The notes beneath the pieces were generated by a model that made no database searches, was not told the origin of the DNA, and worked only from the letters and a program-made list of their open reading frames with translations. From Sphingobium sp. Cam5-1 (GTDB lineage: Bacteria; Pseudomonadota; Alphaproteobacteria; Sphingomonadales; Sphingomonadaceae): a DNA stretch of 64,000 bases. The DNA is taken from the NCBI RefSeq assembly GCF_015693305.1, contig NZ_CP065139.1, forward strand, positions 1-64,000, written 5' to 3'. This document shows, piece by piece, positions 60,655-64,000 of this stretch. Numbering within the stretch: the stretch's first letter is position 1; every line of letters starts with the position of its first letter. The position numbers were made by a program, and so were the translations under genes.

Positions 60655-62250
60655 TTGAACGCGGACTATATCGTTGTGGGCGCGGGGGCGGCGGGCTGCG
60701 CCGTCGCTAACCGACTGTCGGAAGACAGCCGCCACAAGGTGATCCTGCTTGAGGCGGGGGGCGCTGACCGTGATCCGCTCATCCATGCGCCCGGCGGGCT
60801 GATGCCGCTTCTGACGTCGGGCAGGCATAGCTGGAACTACAGGAGCGCGCCGCAGGAAGAGCTGAACGACCGCGTCCTTTTCCTCCCCCGTGGCAAGGTT
60901 CTAGGCGGCGGCAGCTCGATCAACGGCATGATCTATGATCGAGGCACGCCGAGTGACTATGATCGGTGGGCGGCGCTGGGCAATTCCGGCTGGTCCTATG
61001 AGGACGTGCTGCCCTATTTCAAGCGGGCCGAAAGCTACGAGCCGGGCGGGGACGCACGGTGGCACGGTCACTCAGGGCCGGTCAGGATCAGCCGACCGGG
61101 TGTTCATAATCCACTCGCCAAGGCGTTCCTGCAAGCCTGTGAAGAAGCAGGCTATCCTTATAATGACGATACCAACGGCGCGGTTCGCGATGGCGCCGGT
61201 CCCGTCGACATGTTCGTCAGCCGGGGCCGCCGCTGGAGCGCGGCGACCGCCTACATAAAGCCGTTCCGCTCACGCCCGAACCTGGACGTGCGTCTGGGCG
61301 CGCAGGTGCTGAAGATATTGGTCGAAAATGGCCGCGCCGTCGGCGTTCGCATCCGGGAAAAAGGGCAAGAACTGGACCTCCGCGCGGGGGGCGAGGTGAT
61401 CCTCTGCGGCGGGGGCATCAATTCGCCCCAGCTTCTGATGCTGTCGGGAATCGGTGACGCGGCGACCCTGTCACAGGTCGGCGTGGACCCGGTCCATAAC
61501 CTGCCCGGCGTCGGTCAGAATCTTCAGGACCATCTGTCCACCTATGTGAAGCAGGCGGTGACGCAGCCGGTTTCCCATTATCAATATGTCAGCCCGCTGA
61601 AGGGGGCGCTGGCCTTTGCGCAATATCTGGCTTTCCGTAAGGGGCCGCTCGCCAGCACCGGCATGGAAGCGGTCGCCTATGTGCGATCGCGGCCGGACGT
61701 CGCTGAACCGGACATAAAGCTCTCGCTCGTGCTGGCGCTGATGAATGACACGCTGACGGGCCTGATGCCGCGTCATGGCTTCATGGCGCATGTCTGCGTC
61801 GTACGGCCCCACAGCCGTGGGCATGTGACGCTGGCCTCGCCCGACCCGCAGGCCGCCCCGGTCGTGGATCACCGCTATCTCAGCGATACCCGCGACATGG
61901 TCGACTTCCGCAACGGGATCAAAGTGTGCCGCCAGATTTTCGGACAGGCCGCCTTCGATCCTTATCGCGGCGATGAATTGTCGCCGGGCGCGTCGGTACA
62001 GACTGACAGCCAGATCGACGCCTTCATCCGCGCCAATGCAAATGCGGATTATCACACGGCCGGTACGTGCAAGATGGGATCGGACGATGACAGCGTCGTC
62101 GATGCCCGCCTGCGGGTCAGGGGCATTGGCGGGCTACGGGTCGCCGACACGTCGGTGATGCCGACGCTCGTCGGCGGGAACACGAACATGCCCGCCATCA
62201 TGATCGGCGAAAAGGCGGCGGACCTGATCAAGGGATGCAGCCATGCGTGA
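60655..62250 (+). CDS. GMC-family FAD oxidoreductase (AlkJ/choline dehydrogenase-like)
   Basis: GMC oxidoreductase of 531 aa: GAGAAG at 9-14, RGKVLGGGSSINGMIY signature, GGGINSPQLLMLSGIG, catalytic H467 in DYHTAGTCKMG, and GGNTNMPAIMI. Oxidises an alcohol, probably passing electrons to quinone. The start is TTG 60655, with GGAG 8 nt upstream and the normal N-terminus directly after it. A 216-nt gap separates it from the ferredoxin. It is followed by KSTD-like C, so alcohol oxidation and ring dehydrogenation may be linked. Confidence 0.92.
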   Translation: MNADYIVVGAGAAGCAVANRLSEDSRHKVILLEAGGADRDPLIHAPGGLMPLLTSGRHSWNYRSAPQEELNDRVLFLPRGKVLGGGSSINGMIYDRGTPSDYDRWAALGNSGWSYEDVLPYFKRAESYEPGGDARWHGHSGPVRISRPGVHNPLAKAFLQACEEAGYPYNDDTNGAVRDGAGPVDMFVSRGRRWSAATAYIKPFRSRPNLDVRLGAQVLKILVENGRAVGVRIREKGQELDLRAGGEVILCGGGINSPQLLMLSGIGDAATLSQVGVDPVHNLPGVGQNLQDHLSTYVKQAVTQPVSHYQYVSPLKGALAFAQYLAFRKGPLASTGMEAVAYVRSRPDVAEPDIKLSLVLALMNDTLTGLMPRHGFMAHVCVVRPHSRGHVTLASPDPQAAPVVDHRYLSDTRDMVDFRNGIKVCRQIFGQAAFDPYRGDELSPGASVQTDSQIDAFIRANANADYHTAGTCKMGSDDDSVVDARLRVRGIGGLRVADTSVMPTLVGGNTNMPAIMIGEKAADLIKGCSHA

Positions 62251-62304
62251 CAAGTGCAAACGACATAGGAAGCGGCGCGAACCGCGAGCGACTGGAGAGC
62301 TATA

Positions 62305-63927
62305 ATGCCGGTATGGGATGAGGTTTTCGACGTGGTGGTCATGGGTTCCGGCGCGGCGGGCGTTTCCGCCGCGATCGCGGCACAGCATCGCGGCTGCAAG
62401 ACGCTGGTGCTGGAGCGCAGCGACAAGCTGGGCGGTACGAGCGCCGTGTCCGGCGGCGTGCCGTGGATCCCCAACAATCACCACATGCATGAGGTTGGAA
62501 CGACTGACTCGCGCGAACAGGCGCTCACCTATCTTCGCAGCCTTTCGCTCGGCAAAATGGACATCGAACTAGCCGAAACCTATGTCGATGAAGCGCCGGG
62601 CGTGCTGCGTTATCTTGAGCAAGAGACCCAGTTGGCGTTCCGGGCGCTCAAGACGCCGGACTATCATCCTGAACATCCCGGCGGCACCTTCGGCCGCTCG
62701 GTAAGCCCCGGCCTGTTTCCTGCGGGCGAGTTGGGGGAACTGCGCGCGCACCTGCGTTCCGCCCCCTGCTTCCCGCTGCCTGTATCGATGACCGACATCG
62801 ATGACGGGACCAATATGCTGGACCCCGAGATCATCGGCGACCGCCTTGCCAAGGGCATGGTGGGCACCGGCATGGCGCTGATGGCTGGCCTCATCAAGGG
62901 CGCGCTGGACAAGGGCGTGGAGTTTCGCCGCAACGCCCGTGGCCGGCGTTTGGTGATCGACGATGGCGCCATTGTCGGCATAGAGGTCGAACAGGATGGC
63001 CGCATGGTCCGGATCGGCGCGCGTCGCGCCGTCATTCTGGCGAGCGGCGGCTTTGAATGGAACAAGGACATGGTGACCGACATGATGGGCGGTCCCATCG
63101 AAGGACCGCTCAGCCCGCCTTACAATGAAGGCGACGGTCTCATCATGGCGGCCGAAGCGCAGGCCAGCATGGCGAACGCTCATGAGGCATGGTGGATGCC
63201 GATGATCCGCATTCCGGGCGACGAATATGAAGGGCAGCAGCTCAACCGCATGGTCGTCGGCGAAAGAGCCTCGCCCGGTTCGATCATGGTCAACCGCGCG
63301 GGCAAGCGCTTCGTCAACGAAGCCCACAATTATAATGACGTTGGCCGTTCCTTCCGCAACTTCGACCCAGTGGCGTTCGACTATCCAAACCTGCCCGCCT
63401 GGATCATCCTCGATTCGACTTTCCTCGACAAATATCCGTTCGGCACGCGCTATCCTGGCGATCCGATTCCGGCATGGCTCGAATCCGCGCCGACGCTGCG
63501 CGAACTGGCGGAGAAAATCGGCGTAAACCCCGATGGTCTTGAAGACACGGTCACGCGCTTCAACGCGAATGTCGAACGGGGTGAGGACCCCGACTTCCAC
63601 CGTGGCCGGAGCAAATATGACCGTCATTATGGCGACCCATCGCGCGAAGGTGCGCTCCAGTCGCTGGGGCCGATCCAGCAAGGCCCCTTCTACGCCTGCC
63701 GTGTCTATTCCGGCGTGCTCGGCACAAAGGGTGGACCGAAGATCAACGCCAAGTCGGAAGTGGTGAATGTCAGGGGTGGCCGCATCCCCGGCCTTTACGC
63801 GGCGGGGAACGTCTCCGGCGGGTTCACCGGCATGGCCTATCCGGGCGCCGGGGCCACCATCGGGCCGGGCCTGGTCTTCGGCCACATCGCCGGACGCGAG
63901 GCGGCGTCCAGCGTCAACAGGTTCTGA
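62305..63927 (+). CDS. FAD-dependent dehydrogenase, 3-ketosteroid-delta1-dehydrogenase-like (KSTD-like C)
   Basis: Third close paralogue (540 aa) of the proteins at 40165 and 42786. GSGAAG at 14-19, KLGGTSAVSGGVPWIPNNHHM, C-terminal GPFYACRVYSGVLGTKGGP, GLYAAGNVSGGFTGMAYPG and GPGLVFGHIAGREAA. In the active-site stretch CRVY-GVLGTKGGPK it is closest to paralogue A, with Phe-Tyr in place of Tyr-Tyr. GGAGAG ribosome binding site. Located after the GMC oxidoreductase and directly before an SRPBCC gene. Confidence 0.88.
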   Translation: MPVWDEVFDVVVMGSGAAGVSAAIAAQHRGCKTLVLERSDKLGGTSAVSGGVPWIPNNHHMHEVGTTDSREQALTYLRSLSLGKMDIELAETYVDEAPGVLRYLEQETQLAFRALKTPDYHPEHPGGTFGRSVSPGLFPAGELGELRAHLRSAPCFPLPVSMTDIDDGTNMLDPEIIGDRLAKGMVGTGMALMAGLIKGALDKGVEFRRNARGRRLVIDDGAIVGIEVEQDGRMVRIGARRAVILASGGFEWNKDMVTDMMGGPIEGPLSPPYNEGDGLIMAAEAQASMANAHEAWWMPMIRIPGDEYEGQQLNRMVVGERASPGSIMVNRAGKRFVNEAHNYNDVGRSFRNFDPVAFDYPNLPAWIILDSTFLDKYPFGTRYPGDPIPAWLESAPTLRELAEKIGVNPDGLEDTVTRFNANVERGEDPDFHRGRSKYDRHYGDPSREGALQSLGPIQQGPFYACRVYSGVLGTKGGPKINAKSEVVNVRGGRIPGLYAAGNVSGGFTGMAYPGAGATIGPGLVFGHIAGREAASSVNRF

Positions 63928-63940
63928 AAAGGAGGCGACA

Positions 63941-64000
63941 TTGCCCGAAGTCGAACATACCACAACGGTCGCCGCCTCCCTGCCTCAGGTCTGGAATTTC
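63941..64000 (+). CDS. SRPBCC/polyketide-cyclase-like protein (5' end only)
   Basis: The first 20 codons of a gene that runs off the window. It begins with TTG, with AAAGGAGG 5 nt upstream, 13 nt after the KSTD-like C stop. The opening, PEVEHTTTVAASLPQVWNF, is typical of SRPBCC (START-like) ligand-binding proteins, whose first strand and helix have this pattern. Partial; identity is moderate confidence only. Confidence 0.55.
   Translation, partial: MPEVEHTTTVAASLPQVWNF

Noticed and set aside
62569..63963. Minus-strand frame (464 aa)
   Set aside because: Opposite the KSTD-like C gene, without motifs.
1..64000. Insertion sequences, integrases, tRNA genes or CRISPR repeats as signs of a mobile island
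   Set aside because: None seen on either strand; no spaced direct repeats, tRNA cloverleafs or transposase motifs could be recognised.

Overview
The window reads as a catabolic gene island from an alphaproteobacterium of the sphingomonad group. This rests on gene style: TonB-dependent receptors with an 'IIVTAQ(K/R)R' TonB box, many SDR, MaoC, acyl-CoA dehydrogenase and GMC paralogues, and high-GC DNA. No rRNA, tRNA, transposase, integrase, CRISPR array or origin is visible. Almost every gene is an oxidoreductase, a CoA-ester enzyme, a small regulator or an uptake receptor. Genes run in short divergent operons, many with 1-8 nt stop/start overlaps.

Layout. 1-12 kb: an acyl-CoA synthetase, etfBA, a five-gene CoA-ester operon (HMG-CoA-synthase-like/OB-fold fusion, thiolase, MaoC hydratase, CitE-type lyase, acyl-CoA dehydrogenase), a MarR/YciI pair, a medium-chain reductase and a second MaoC hydratase. 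12-17 kb (minus): SDR, old-yellow-enzyme, free lipoyl domain, BKACE (DUF849) and a second synthetase. 17-24.5 kb: SDR/SnoaL/ThuA operon, then a two-subunit acyl-CoA dehydrogenase pair, a crotonase and a second MarR. 24.7-36.5 kb: crotonase, SDR and Rieske oxygenase; a truncated E2, epoxide hydrolase and phosphotransferase; acyl-CoA dehydrogenase, E1 alpha, E1 beta, a PaaG-like crotonase and a beta-structured unknown. 36.5-46 kb (minus): a second copy of that unknown, a TonB receptor, two 3-ketosteroid-dehydrogenase-like flavoproteins around a TIM-barrel isomerase, and a GMC oxidoreductase. 46-50 kb: SDR, divergent flavoprotein, VOC protein, TetR. 50-59 kb (minus): LuxC/LuxE reductase pair, flavoprotein, VOC protein, TonB receptor, TetR. 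59-64 kb: SDR, Rieske ferredoxin, GMC oxidoreductase, a third KSTD-like flavoprotein, and the first 20 codons of an SRPBCC protein.

Working model (inference): TonB receptors import a hydrophobic, probably alicyclic or polycyclic substrate. GMC, SDR, KSTD-like and Rieske enzymes oxidise and desaturate it. The synthetases activate the resulting acids to CoA esters, and ETF-linked dehydrogenases, crotonases/MaoC enzymes, SDRs, thiolase, lyase and BKACE shorten them. A split acetoin/2-oxoacid-dehydrogenase-like complex handles an oxo-intermediate. The substrate cannot be named from sequence alone.

Two recurring promoter palindromes not explained by any gene stand out. One (core CGTATGnTACG / GTATGCTAGC) lies at about ten promoters, mainly of the CoA-ester genes. 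The other (TGACA-n1-3-TGTCA) lies mainly at the flavoprotein/TonB/TetR side. They suggest two overlapping regulons run by the local MarR and TetR proteins.
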